Source: Akkermansiaceae bacterium
Lineage (GTDB): Bacteria > Verrucomicrobiota > Verrucomicrobiia > Verrucomicrobiales > Akkermansiaceae
Length of the DNA stretch: 5,473 nt
Direction of reading: 5' to 3'
Assembly: GCA_903909905.1 (NCBI GenBank)
Contig: CAIVXP010000236.1
Location: forward strand, 1 to 5,473
In this document: one piece after another, positions 1 to 5,473 of the stretch
Numbering within the stretch: the first letter of the stretch is position 1
Layout of the letters: each line of letters opens with the position of its first letter
The notes under the pieces: generated by a model
Database searches by the model: none
What the model saw: only the letters and a program-made list of their open reading frames with translations
Told to the model about the DNA's origin: nothing
Translations under genes and position numbers: made by a program

Positions 1-183
1 CCCAACCGAGATCCTCAAATTCGGGTCGCCTCAAAGCGCGACGCAAAGTTTCTCCGTAACCAAAAAACGAAGCAAAGATAAACAAGCTCCAAAAGAAGAC
101 AGGGAAGTATGCGGGATGCATGCAGGAGGGGTGTTGGATTTAGTGTGGGTTGATGAACGAGCCGTTACGCCCGCGTCGCGCGA
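1..183. other. Intergenic stretch downstream of the GT2 gene; no gene seen
   Basis: I see no supported coding region here. Read on the minus strand, it follows the GT2 stop. A run of six T (70-65 region) occurs without a convincing stem in front of it, so I do not call a terminator. A 9-base inverted repeat (GCGCGACGC at 36-44, GCGTCGCGC at 173-181) is too far apart and too low in complexity to interpret. The glycosyltransferase operon may end here or continue beyond the left edge. Confidence 0.4.
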
Positions 184-1362
184 TCAGGCCTTCTTGTTTT
201 TGGTGCTGACATCGTCGATGCCGAGGTAGCTGAAGATCAGGCTGAAGAGGATCGTTTGCAGGCCGATGGATGCGAGGGTGCGGCCGGCGATGACGATGCG
301 GGTGGCCTGCTGCGGATCGAGGTCGCCAAAGCCGGTCGAGGCCCAGCCGACGAGCGAGTGGATGATGATGCCGATGCCTGCGAGGGTCACCAAGCCACCG
401 CCGACGAGGCCTTTTTCCAGGGTGAAAAACCCGAAGGCGCGCGAGAGCGCGTGTTGGGCGGGGAGGAGCCCGCGGGTGTAGGCAAAGATGCGGGCGAAGA
501 TGCCGAAGAGGATCATCTGGTAGCCGAAGAGCAGAACCAGCCCGGCGACTTCGAGGGAGTTGAGGTCAAAGTTGATGCCGTGAATTTCAAGCGGCCCGAC
601 GAGTAGGCACAGGAAGCATGCGCCACCGAGCAGAAGCGAAAAGACGCCGGGGTAGATGAGCAACCAACGCGGAGAAAACAGCAGCATGAAGCGCAGGTGT
701 CGCCAGCCATCGCGCCAGCTGCGCAGGTGGGGCGGGCGCGAGCGACCGTCGGGGTGCAGGATGATGGGCACCTCTTCGATTTTCATGCCATGCAGTGAGG
801 CCTTGATCACCATTTCAGAAGCGAACTCCATGCCGCCGGTGCGCAGCTCCATGCGATGAAAGGCGTCTTTGGAAAGCGCGCGCAGCCCGCAGTGGAAATC
901 CTGGCTGGGGCATTTGAAAAGCAACCTGCCGATGAAGCTGAGCACCGGGTTGCCAATCCAACGGTGTTTCCACGGCATCGCGCCGGGCATCACCGTACCA
1001 CCGCCGCGCGGCATGCGGCAACCCATCACCAGATCGGCACCTTTGCGCAGCCTTTCGACAAAGGGCGCGATGCGGGAAAAATCATAACTCATGTCGGCAT
1101 CACCCATGACGATGAAGCGACCGCGCGCATCGGCCATGCCGGCGCGAAGGGCATTGCCATAACCGCGCTCCGCAACCGGCAACACGCGCGCGCCGTGAGC
1201 AACGGCGATTTCCTGCGAGCCATCGGTGCTGCCATTGTCGGCGATGAGGATCTCGCCCTCGGCGCCGGCGGCGGCAAGACCATCGCGCGCGGCCTTGATG
1301 CATTCGGCGAGGGTCTCCGCCTCATTGAGGCAGGGCATGAGGATGGTGACTTCCGGGTTCAT
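184..1362 (-). CDS. GT2 polyprenyl-phosphate glycosyltransferase with C-terminal membrane segments (DPM1/GtrB-like)
   Basis: This 392-residue protein is a family 2 glycosyltransferase, probably moving a sugar from a nucleotide-sugar to undecaprenyl/polyprenyl phosphate at the cytoplasmic membrane face. GT-A fold motifs seen in order are PCLNEAET (residues 10-17), DNGSTDGS (42-49), the DAD metal/nucleotide motif (88-90), QDFHCGLRA (154-162) and EFASEM (179-184). About four hydrophobic segments follow, at roughly 233-257, 270-296, 318-340 and 358-380, so the catalytic domain is anchored by its C-terminus. The tail is basic (KNKKA). The ATG at 1362-1360 overlaps the TGA of the upstream gene as ATGA and there is no Shine-Dalgarno, so translation is probably coupled to termination of the 903-residue GT-C-like protein. 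Family membership is firm. The sugar (glucose, mannose or other) and the exact lipid are inference. It ends with TGA at 186-184. Confidence 0.9.
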   Translation of the reverse strand: MNPEVTILMPCLNEAETLAECIKAARDGLAAAGAEGEILIADNGSTDGSQEIAVAHGARVLPVAERGYGNALRAGMADARGRFIVMGDADMSYDFSRIAPFVERLRKGADLVMGCRMPRGGGTVMPGAMPWKHRWIGNPVLSFIGRLLFKCPSQDFHCGLRALSKDAFHRMELRTGGMEFASEMVIKASLHGMKIEEVPIILHPDGRSRPPHLRSWRDGWRHLRFMLLFSPRWLLIYPGVFSLLLGGACFLCLLVGPLEIHGINFDLNSLEVAGLVLLFGYQMILFGIFARIFAYTRGLLPAQHALSRAFGFFTLEKGLVGGGLVTLAGIGIIIHSLVGWASTGFGDLDPQQATRIVIAGRTLASIGLQTILFSLIFSYLGIDDVSTKNKKA

Positions 1363-4070
1363 TGGGTTGGGAGCTTGCGAGCTTGATAGGCCTCACGCAG
1401 TTCGGCGACTTTGCTTTGGACCTGCGGGTTGTTGTTTCCGCTCAATGTCGGATCGCCGATGGTGGCAGTAGCCTTGGTGAAATCGCCCGATGCCGCCTGA
1501 GCCACCGATCGCACCAGCAACAGCGTGACGGCATCATGCTGGAGTTTTTCCGCACGATCGCAGGCGGCGAGCGCAAACTTCGGATCGCGCATCGCAGGTT
1601 CGGGTAAAGTCGAGAGCGTCCATGCGGCATTCAACAAGCTGCCGACCGTGGCATTGGCGTAACCTGCCACTTCGCGAACGAGCTCCGCTTGCAATTTCCT
1701 TTCGCCCGCACCGACGAGGACATTCGCGACTTGGTTGGCGATGTTTTCGCGCGTGGCAGGATCGGCATCGCGAAACGCGATCAACAACTGTTCCATCGCT
1801 TCATTGTATTTTTTCGACGAAAGGTAGAGGTCGCAAAGCTCGAGGCGCACGAGACTGCCACCGGGGTTGTCCTGGAGCACATCCTTGAACAGAACCTCCG
1901 CCTGATTTGCATCACCTACGACCAATCGCACAAAGCGCGCGAGATGGAATTTCGCTTCGGCCATGCTTTGGTCCGGCGCGAATTGAAGTATCAGCACATT
2001 TTGTTGCAGGCCTTGCGTGAGGTCGTTGGGCGGGTAGACCAGCGGCCTTGCCCAGTACGGGATCGACAAGTCGAAGAGCGCGCGCTTGCCGAACGAGTTG
2101 AGGAACGATTGGCCATCTTTGGGCTCTGGGTTGAGGATGTTGAAGTAAGGCTCGATGAAATTTTCCCATGGCATCATTGTGATGTGGGTCACACCAAGAG
2201 CGCGCAGTTGCTCGAGGGCTTCGTCTTCGCTTTGGGCGTTGAGCGCCTTGGCGGCATTTTTCAAGCCATAGACATTTTCCCAATAAAGCGTGCCGATCGT
2301 GCGGAATCCGCCAAGGCCGCCGAGCATGACCGAGCTGTTGGGGCTGCTGAGCAGGACCACCGGTTTGTTCCCTGCGCTATCGGCAATCCTGCGGGCCATC
2401 TGGCGATGGATGAGAGCGAGCCCTTGAGGATAATTGATGGCGTATTTTCCCGTGCGGTATTGCTCCCAGTTTTGTGAAAACCGCTGTTTGGCTGCGGGTT
2501 GGATAAAGAGCCATGAAAATGCCAGCAGCAGCAGCGCAGCGGCCACGCGCACGGGCGTGCGCGACGGAAGCATGCGCCAGATTTGAGGAATCAGGATCGC
2601 GGCAAGAGCGATGTAGATCGGCCCCAGCAGCATGCCCCAGCGGCTTTGATAGGTCTGCAGCCCGATCATGAAAAAGATCGGCACCACCAAAAACACCAGC
2701 ACGGCTTTCGTCCCATGGCCGGGGCCGCGCATCGCGAGAAGCGCGATCGCCGCCACCAAGAACAAAGGATACCAGCCAAAGGCCATTTTCAAAGTGAGGC
2801 CGGTGTACTTCATGCGCTCGGCGAGCGTGAGCAATTCGGTGATGTTGCCCCACAGCCTTGCCATGAAGGGATCCTTGGGGATGTACACCTCGGTACCGCC
2901 GATCAGGATCGCCAGGGGCAGGACGAGGCATGCCGTGAATGGCAGAACCATCGGAATGAGCGGGAATGGCCCGCGCTCGCGGTCTTCATCAAGAATCCAG
3001 CCGGTAAGGATGCTGATCATCCATCCACCGCCGAGCCATGCCAGCGCGTAGAACGGGTGGTTCACCTCGAGGCGCATGCCCATGTGCGAGGGGAAGTACT
3101 CGAAGAGGTAGAAAAACATCGCGCTGCCGGAGCCCCATAGCGCCCACAATTTCCAGAGCTTTGCATGGTGGGTCAGCCCACCGCGCCCTTTCCATCTCAT
3201 CAAAAGCGCCGACACCACCGCCGCGATGCCGATGGTGCCGAGCACGATCGATGTTGAAAGCGCGCTGATCCAGATCGCCGCCGCCCCGCTGACAGCGGAA
3301 AAAATCATGCCTTGGCGCGCTTGCTTGAGCGAATTGGGCGCGGTGATGTCCAAATCACCCTCCGGCTTCACCCAACAAACCCCCGCCCATGCGATGCCGA
3401 AAAACAAACCCATCAACGCAAAGGCAAGGATGCCGTGGTGATCGGGATAAGCGGGCATGAAACCCTCGTAAAAGGTTGGCACCAGCACCATGCCCATCAC
3501 GAGAATCGTTCCGCACAGGGGCCCGAAGCGTTTGGCAGACAGGGTCGAGAAAACAATCAACGCCACGACCAAGAGGATCGGGTTGGCCCAGATCGACATG
3601 CGGAAAATGCTGTTGCGCAGCGACTCGCCGGTGTTGGCGTGATAGATCTCACCAAGGCCGCGGAGGTACCATGCGAAGGCCGAGTTCCAGTGCAGTTCGC
3701 GGCCGTTTGGCGCGTTGTCCAAGTGCGTCCAACGCATGCGCCATGAGCCGTCTTTGCCGATGTTCTCGGCATGATGATTCCAAGCATATCCGTCGCTCGC
3801 GATTTGATCCAAAAATACCGGCATGCGTTTTTCCGGAGGGATCCCTTGGTCGACATCCGCGCAAAGCCGAACGGTGACGGTATCGACGAGGAAGGTGTCG
3901 AGCATCACCCAGCCGACCGCCAGCGCGAGGGTGAGGTAGAAGATTGCCCATGAGGGGCCCCATGGCAGGTTTGCCAATTTGCCGCGGAGGGTGAACGGGC
4001 TTGTGGATGCGGACGCGGCAACGGAAGTGTCTGCGGAGTGTTGAGGATCGGATGATTGCGATGATGACAT
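1359..4070 (-). CDS. STT3/PglB-like GT-C membrane glycosyltransferase with C-terminal TPR-like domain
   Basis: This 903-residue multi-pass membrane protein has a Ser/Ala-rich cytoplasmic tail (1-25) and about 13 predicted TM segments between residues 38 and 524, the number known for PglB. Seen motifs match oligosaccharyltransferase catalytic subunits. DGYAW (93-97) in the large first external loop resembles the PglB DGYA site with its catalytic Asp. YPDHHG (208-213) sits where STT3/PglB/AglB carry the second acidic DxD/DxH motif. TLAE (415-418), between predicted TM9 and TM10, fits the TIxE/SVSE position. SRWG (476-479), with R477, fits the conserved Arg after that loop. A soluble, probably extracytoplasmic part follows from about 525, and 705-900 is helical and TPR-like. 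No exact WWDYG is present; SPNSS (576-580) or YWENVYG (596-602) are possible degenerate equivalents. The start is the ATG at 4070-4068, because an in-frame stop lies at 4130-4128 with no ATG, GTG or TTG between; there is no Shine-Dalgarno. N-glycosylation activity is not proven, and an ArnT/PMT-like monosaccharide transferase is an alternative. Confidence 0.8.
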   Translation of the reverse strand: MSSSQSSDPQHSADTSVAASASTSPFTLRGKLANLPWGPSWAIFYLTLALAVGWVMLDTFLVDTVTVRLCADVDQGIPPEKRMPVFLDQIASDGYAWNHHAENIGKDGSWRMRWTHLDNAPNGRELHWNSAFAWYLRGLGEIYHANTGESLRNSIFRMSIWANPILLVVALIVFSTLSAKRFGPLCGTILVMGMVLVPTFYEGFMPAYPDHHGILAFALMGLFFGIAWAGVCWVKPEGDLDITAPNSLKQARQGMIFSAVSGAAAIWISALSTSIVLGTIGIAAVVSALLMRWKGRGGLTHHAKLWKLWALWGSGSAMFFYLFEYFPSHMGMRLEVNHPFYALAWLGGGWMISILTGWILDEDRERGPFPLIPMVLPFTACLVLPLAILIGGTEVYIPKDPFMARLWGNITELLTLAERMKYTGLTLKMAFGWYPLFLVAAIALLAMRGPGHGTKAVLVFLVVPIFFMIGLQTYQSRWGMLLGPIYIALAAILIPQIWRMLPSRTPVRVAAALLLLAFSWLFIQPAAKQRFSQNWEQYRTGKYAINYPQGLALIHRQMARRIADSAGNKPVVLLSSPNSSVMLGGLGGFRTIGTLYWENVYGLKNAAKALNAQSEDEALEQLRALGVTHITMMPWENFIEPYFNILNPEPKDGQSFLNSFGKRALFDLSIPYWARPLVYPPNDLTQGLQQNVLILQFAPDQSMAEAKFHLARFVRLVVGDANQAEVLFKDVLQDNPGGSLVRLELCDLYLSSKKYNEAMEQLLIAFRDADPATRENIANQVANVLVGAGERKLQAELVREVAGYANATVGSLLNAAWTLSTLPEPAMRDPKFALAACDRAEKLQHDAVTLLLVRSVAQAASGDFTKATATIGDPTLSGNNNPQVQSKVAELREAYQARKLPTQ

Positions 4071-4240
4071 AAAACTGGGAATGCGTCGGCAGGTATGAGT
4101 TGTAAAAAAACAGAGGCAGCAGGTGAATCAGGTCGCAGCCGGCACTTTCTTTTACCAAACGATACTGGCAATGAATAAGTTCCCATTTTCCAATCGACAA
4201 GCCCAACTCCGCCCCAGCGCGCTCCTTTCTGAGGAGTATA
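4071..4240 (-). other. Non-coding leader region upstream of the GT-C gene
   Basis: This stretch separates the ilv terminator and promoter area from the GT-C start. If the promoter at 4235-4264 is used, the transcript would carry about 155-160 untranslated nt. It contains a seven-T run on the minus strand (4104-4110), but no GC-rich stem precedes it, so I do not call an attenuator. No Shine-Dalgarno-like AGGAGG lies before the ATG at 4070; the last bases before it read CATTCCCAGTTTT. Open frames across it on either strand look like chance and have no family resemblance. No known riboswitch is recognised. Confidence 0.4.
4222..4236. promoter_or_regulatory. Short inverted repeat overlapping the candidate -10 box
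   Basis: CTCCT (4222-4226) and AGGAG (4232-4236) form a perfect 5-bp inverted repeat around the five bases TTCTG. It overlaps the last two bases of the candidate TATACT box and covers the expected transcription start. It could be an operator half-site pair or a 5'-end hairpin of the transcript. Five-base arms arise easily by chance, so this is a weak call. Confidence 0.2.
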
Positions 4241-4264
4241 CAATGGATAATAGCCGCGGCTCAA
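4235..4264 (-). promoter_or_regulatory. Candidate sigma70-type promoter for the GT-C/GT2 operon
   Basis: On the minus strand a TTGAGC box (4264-4259, four of six to TTGACA) lies 18 bases before TATACT (4240-4235, five of six to TATAAT). It lies just downstream of the ilv terminator and upstream of the next gene, where a promoter is expected. An overlapping alternative is TTGGTC (4275-4270) with 17-base spacing to TATTAT (4252-4247). The call rests on consensus match and position only. Confidence 0.45.
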
Positions 4265-4288
4265 GCATTGACCAAGGCTTAGGTCCGC

Positions 4289-4325
4289 AAAAAAGCCACT
4301 GGCGCACGCGGCGCCAATGGCTTCT
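4289..4325 (-). terminator. Rho-independent terminator of the ilvB-ilvN unit
   Basis: The minus-strand RNA has a 12-bp stem, AGCCATTGGCGC paired with GCGCCAGTGGCT (arms 4322-4311 and 4305-4294), containing a single U-G wobble and a 5-nt loop (4310-4306). A run of six U (4294-4289) follows the stem directly; its first U is the last base of the 3' arm. It starts about 30 bases after the ilvN stop. On the plus strand the wobble becomes a C-A mismatch, so the structure favours minus-strand transcripts, which agrees with gene direction. It separates the ilv unit from the glycosyltransferase operon. Confidence 0.9.
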
Positions 4326-4352
4326 TTGAAAAAATCCGCAAAACGCGCGATC

Positions 4353-4895
4353 TCAAGTCGGCTGTTCGCCGCGGGCCATCACGACCTTGCCGGTGCGGAC
4401 GGTCTCGATGATGTTGAACTGCGAGAACATCGCGATGGCTGCGTCGACCTTCGGGCTGTCGCCGTTGATCATGACGATCATCGAAGTCGGCGTGAGGTCG
4501 ACGGTTTTGCCGGCGAAGTGTTCGGTGATCTGCAGGGCCATCGAGCGTTCCTCGGGCGAGCATTGGATCTTGATGAGCACCATTTCCTTGGTGACCGAAT
4601 CGGCGGAGGTGTGCTCGAAGCAATGGATCACATCGATGAGCTTGCCGACCTGCATGATGATCTGGCTGAGCCCTTGCGGGTCGCCGGAGATGCCGATGGT
4701 CATGCGCGAAAAGTTCGCGTTGCGTCCTTCGGAAACAACGAGCGAGTCGATGTTGAAGCCGCGGCGCGAGAACACCTGGCAGATGCGCATGAGCACGCCG
4801 GGTTGGTTGTTGACCAGGATCGAAAGCGTGTGGCTTGGGCCGCGGGCGATGATCGGGGCTGGCACCGGAGTGTCGGTGGTGACGATGTTGGGCAT
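4353..4895 (-). CDS. ilvN: Acetolactate (acetohydroxyacid) synthase small regulatory subunit
   Basis: This 180-residue protein is the regulatory subunit that activates acetohydroxyacid synthase and, in known relatives, confers feedback inhibition by valine. An N-terminal ACT domain begins near residue 22 (HTLSILVNNQPGVL). N30, G33 and N48 (in GFNIDSL) align with E. coli IlvH N11, G14 and N29; N29 is a known valine-resistance position and the others belong to the same effector-site region, so valine sensing is probably retained. The C-terminal half has the usual features (EMVLIKIQ, FAGKTVDLTPTS, GKVVMARG). It is longer than E. coli IlvH (163 residues) mainly through a Pro/Thr-rich extension of about 19 residues at the N-terminus. 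The ATG at 4895-4893 is the only ATG before an in-frame stop at 4973-4971, so the extension appears genuine. No Shine-Dalgarno is present. It lies 111 bases after ilvB and ends in TGA (4355-4353). It could equally be called ilvH. Confidence 0.96.
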   Translation of the reverse strand: MPNIVTTDTPVPAPIIARGPSHTLSILVNNQPGVLMRICQVFSRRGFNIDSLVVSEGRNANFSRMTIGISGDPQGLSQIIMQVGKLIDVIHCFEHTSADSVTKEMVLIKIQCSPEERSMALQITEHFAGKTVDLTPTSMIVMINGDSPKVDAAIAMFSQFNIIETVRTGKVVMARGEQPT

Positions 4896-4944
4896 GGGAA
4901 AATAAATTTCGGGTTGGAGGATTCGGGTGAAGAACGGGAAGTTT

Positions 4945-4993
4945 GGCTTTGGTGTGGTTTGAGAAATTTTTCAATCACCCAAACACCAAAGCC
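4945..4993 (-). promoter_or_regulatory. Long imperfect hairpin in the ilvB-ilvN gap
   Basis: An 11-bp perfect inverted repeat (GGCTTTGGTGT at 4945-4955 with ACACCAAAGCC at 4983-4993) starts 13 bases after the ilvB stop on the minus strand. In minus-strand RNA the stem extends past a 3-nt bulge (4956-4958) by five more pairs, UUGGG (4982-4978) with CUCAA (4963-4959), including one G-U, leaving a 14-nt loop (4964-4977). No U-run follows, so it is not a standard terminator. It could be an RNA processing or stability element that sets the ratio of catalytic to regulatory subunit, or a weak or Rho-assisted termination site. The structure is seen; the role is inferred. Confidence 0.5.
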
Positions 4994-5006
4994 GCGCGTC
5001 ATTTCA

Positions 5007-5473
5007 TCATGTGGAACCGACGGGCTTGGCCATCTTCTGCTTGGGCGCTTCGGTGATCATGTCTTCGAGAGCCGCGCCGGCGGGGATCATTGGGAAAACA
5101 TTGTCGGTCTTGACGCATTCCGCGTGGATGAGGATCGGGCCGTCGTTGTAGGCGAGGGCTTTTTCCAACATGCGGGTGACATCGGCCGGGCGCTTGATGT
5201 GCACCGACGGGATGCCGTAGGCGGCGGCAAGTTTGCAGAAGTCGGGATTGCCGATAAGGTCGACGCCGGAGGTGCGGTCCTCGTAGAACAACTCCTGCCA
5301 TTGACGCACCATGCCGAGGTAGTGGTTGTTGAGCACCACGATCTTGATCGGCAATTTGTGAAGCTGCGCGGTGGCGAGTTCGAAGAGGGTCATTTGGAAT
5401 CCGCCGTCGCCGGAGATCGAGATGACCATTTTGTCCGGGCATGCGAGTTGCGCGCCGATGGCGGCGGGGAAAC
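5007..5473 (-). CDS. ilvB: Acetolactate (acetohydroxyacid) synthase large catalytic subunit, C-terminal part
   Basis: This is the C-terminal 154 codons of the ThDP-dependent enzyme that condenses pyruvate with pyruvate or 2-ketobutyrate, the first shared step of valine, leucine and isoleucine synthesis. The 5' part lies beyond the right edge; full proteins of the family are about 560-600 residues. The visible frame begins FPAAIGAQLACPDKM and continues into the ThDP/Mg binding motif, GDGGFQM through LNN (codons from about 5411 to 5325). The conserved YLGMVRQWQ follows, with its Trp codon at 5300-5298, the residue equivalent to the known herbicide-resistance Trp. The end (NVFPMIPAGAAL) is typical of the family. 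Two TGA stops stand in tandem at 5009-5007 and 5006-5004. The neighbouring ilvN confirms the assignment to a valine-regulated synthase rather than a catabolic AlsS or another ThDP enzyme. No missing key residue is seen in this part. Confidence 0.95.
   Translation of the reverse strand, partial: FPAAIGAQLACPDKMVISISGDGGFQMTLFELATAQLHKLPIKIVVLNNHYLGMVRQWQELFYEDRTSGVDLIGNPDFCKLAAAYGIPSVHIKRPADVTRMLEKALAYNDGPILIHAECVKTDNVFPMIPAGAALEDMITEAPKQKMAKPVGST

Noticed and set aside
36..181. A 9-base inverted repeat, GCGCGACGC and GCGTCGCGC, flanking the left intergenic stretch
   Set aside because: The arms are about 130 bases apart and consist of CG-rich low-complexity sequence, so chance is the simplest explanation.
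1371..1385. A near-tandem GAGCTTGC/GAGCTTG duplication at the end of the GT-C gene
   Set aside because: It encodes the normal C-terminal residues QARKL in frame, is only two short copies, and has no sign of function.
856..1386. A 176-codon plus-strand open frame antisense to the GT2 gene
   Set aside because: The minus-strand GT2 motifs span the same bases. The plus-strand product shows low-complexity Ala/His/Gly composition and no recognisable fold.
1689..2477. A 262-codon open frame on the plus strand inside the GT-C gene
   Set aside because: It lies wholly antisense to a well-supported coding region. Its protein is rich in Arg, His and Glu and has no family motifs, as expected from codon bias in a GC-rich antisense frame.
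4246..4251. A GATAAT -10-like box on the plus strand
   Set aside because: No -35-like element sits at the right distance and no plus-strand gene follows it.
3649..4264. Minus-strand open frames of 185 and 119 codons that start upstream of the GT-C ATG in other frames
   Set aside because: They overlap the strongly supported GT-C frame for most of their length and become Arg/Pro/His-rich there, which is typical of shadow frames.
4123..4329. A 68-codon plus-strand open frame starting GTG in the gap between ilvN and the GT-C gene
   Set aside because: It begins with GTG without a good ribosome binding site, runs through the minus-strand promoter and terminator, and shows no family resemblance.
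4279..4974. A 231-codon minus-strand frame overlapping ilvN
   Set aside because: The ilvN frame has clear ACT-domain motifs; this one is an Arg/His-rich out-of-frame reading and ends in the terminator.

Overview
The window is a GC-rich bacterial chromosomal stretch, and every gene I can support lies on the minus strand. Read right to left in transcription order it holds the end of ilvB, then ilvN, then a strong intrinsic terminator, then a two-gene membrane glycosylation module. The genes have uniform composition and intact frames. I see no tRNA or rRNA gene, insertion sequence, CRISPR array or sign of recent transfer. The organism cannot be fixed from this piece. A GC-rich Gram-negative is likely, and a member of the Verrucomicrobiota/PVC group is my guess from the protein style, with low confidence. 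Neither start codon after a non-coding gap (ilvN and the large membrane protein) has a recognisable Shine-Dalgarno sequence.

Region 4353-5473 is branched-chain amino acid synthesis. The C-terminal part of the acetohydroxyacid synthase catalytic subunit (ilvB, cut by the right edge) is followed by the ACT-domain regulatory subunit (ilvN/ilvH). The two genes are separated by 111 bases that contain a long imperfect hairpin. The unit closes at 4289-4325 with a textbook terminator, and ilvC does not follow.

Region 4071-4288 is non-coding. It carries a plausible minus-strand sigma70-type promoter with a short inverted repeat over its -10 box, and would give a leader of roughly 155-160 nt.

Region 184-4070 is the most interesting part. 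A 903-residue, roughly 13-TM protein has the layout of STT3/PglB-type oligosaccharyltransferases: a DGYA first-loop motif, an Asp-His-His second motif, a TxxE motif in the loop between predicted TM9 and TM10, and an Arg near TM12. It lacks a clear WWDYG motif and ends in a TPR-like helical domain. Its stop overlaps the start of a 392-residue GT2 enzyme of the polyprenyl-phosphate sugar synthase type (ATGA overlap). The simplest model is that the GT2 enzyme loads a sugar onto a lipid carrier on the cytoplasmic face, and the GT-C enzyme transfers a lipid-linked sugar or glycan to an acceptor on the outer face. The acceptor and the sugar are unknown.

Region 1-183 holds no gene I can support and no clear terminator.
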